From: Sphingopyxis sp.
GTDB lineage: Bacteria; Pseudomonadota; Alphaproteobacteria; Sphingomonadales; Sphingomonadaceae
NCBI RefSeq assembly: GCF_025869345.1
Contig: NZ_JAOZVW010000117.1
Coordinates: 35,855 to 99,854, forward strand
Direction: 5' to 3'
Length of the DNA: 64,000 nucleotides
The notes under the pieces are model-generated. The model had not been told where the DNA came from. It made no database searches and saw only the letters and a list, made by a program, of their open reading frames with translations. Shown piece by piece: positions 63,918-64,000 of this stretch. Both the position numbers and the translations under genes were made by a program. Position 1 is the stretch's first letter; each line of letters starts with the position of its first letter.

Positions 63918-64000
63918 CCCCCCCCCCCCCCCCCCGCGCGGGGGGGGGGGGGGCGGGCCCCCAAGCACAAGACACCCAGCGGGGGGGGGGGCGTGGCCCC
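63918..64000. other. G/C homopolymer run, probable contig-end artefact
   Basis: Runs of C and G longer than any in the rest of the window alternate with a few normal bases. This is typical of low-quality sequence at a contig end. I would not read biology into it. Confidence 0.8.

Noticed and set aside
63918..64000. Possible G-quadruplex or telomere-like end
   Set aside because: Pure homopolymer runs at the last bases of a contig are better explained by base-calling error.

Overview
The window looks like the chromosome of a sphingomonad, most probably Sphingopyxis. It is GC-rich and alphaproteobacterial, and carries large TonB-dependent receptors, a complete gsp type II secretion locus and the order ruvC-ruvA-ruvB-ybgC-tolQRAB-pal. 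The catabolic block at 7.2-23.4 kb matches, gene for gene and in order, what I recall of the fumonisin-degradation (fum) cluster of Sphingopyxis sp. MTA144.

Two halves meet at a tRNA-Leu(GAG) gene at 39,388-39,474. Left of it (1-39,387) is an integrative-element-like accessory region. At 1-5.6 kb lies a two-gene CBASS anti-phage operon (Cap15-type 2TM beta-barrel effector plus CD-NTase). It is preceded by a -24/-12 sigma-54 promoter and by a divergent RtcR-like sigma-54 activator with an N-terminal CARF-like domain, followed by a large unknown protein that runs off the left edge. Next come a truncated lytic-transglycosylase tail and a PIN-domain protein. At 7.2-23.4 kb is the fum cluster: fumK-fumJ-fumI on the minus strand, and fumA-fumB-fumC-fumD-fumE-fumF-fumG-fumH on the plus strand. 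Together they cover uptake, ester hydrolysis, deamination and use of the released tricarballylate. At 23.6-26.4 kb is a SPARDA-type short-Argonaute system (DREN-APAZ nuclease plus short pAgo). At 27.1-39.0 kb is a conjugative mating-pair module, traG-copG-trbBCDEJLFGI plus a small DUF2274-like gene, then an AlpA-like gene next to the tRNA. No integrase or relaxase is inside the window.

Right of the tRNA (39.5-64 kb) is core chromosome: a surface-lipoprotein candidate and a TonB receptor beside gspCDEFGHIJKLMN, the prepilin peptidase gspO, then the convergent Tol-Pal block (pal, tolB, tolA, tolR, tolQ, ybgC), ruvB, a GFA-family gene, ruvA and ruvC. Several palindromic intergenic repeats occur here. 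One has apparently entered the 5' end of gspJ in frame. The last ~90 bases are G/C homopolymers that look like a low-quality contig end.

The most interesting points are: (i) a CBASS operon that appears to be controlled by sigma-54 and a CARF-type activator, which could form a cyclic-nucleotide feedback loop; (ii) a complete mycotoxin-degradation pathway riding on a conjugative element with two nucleic-acid or nucleotide-based immune systems; (iii) the repeat-encoded leader of GspJ.
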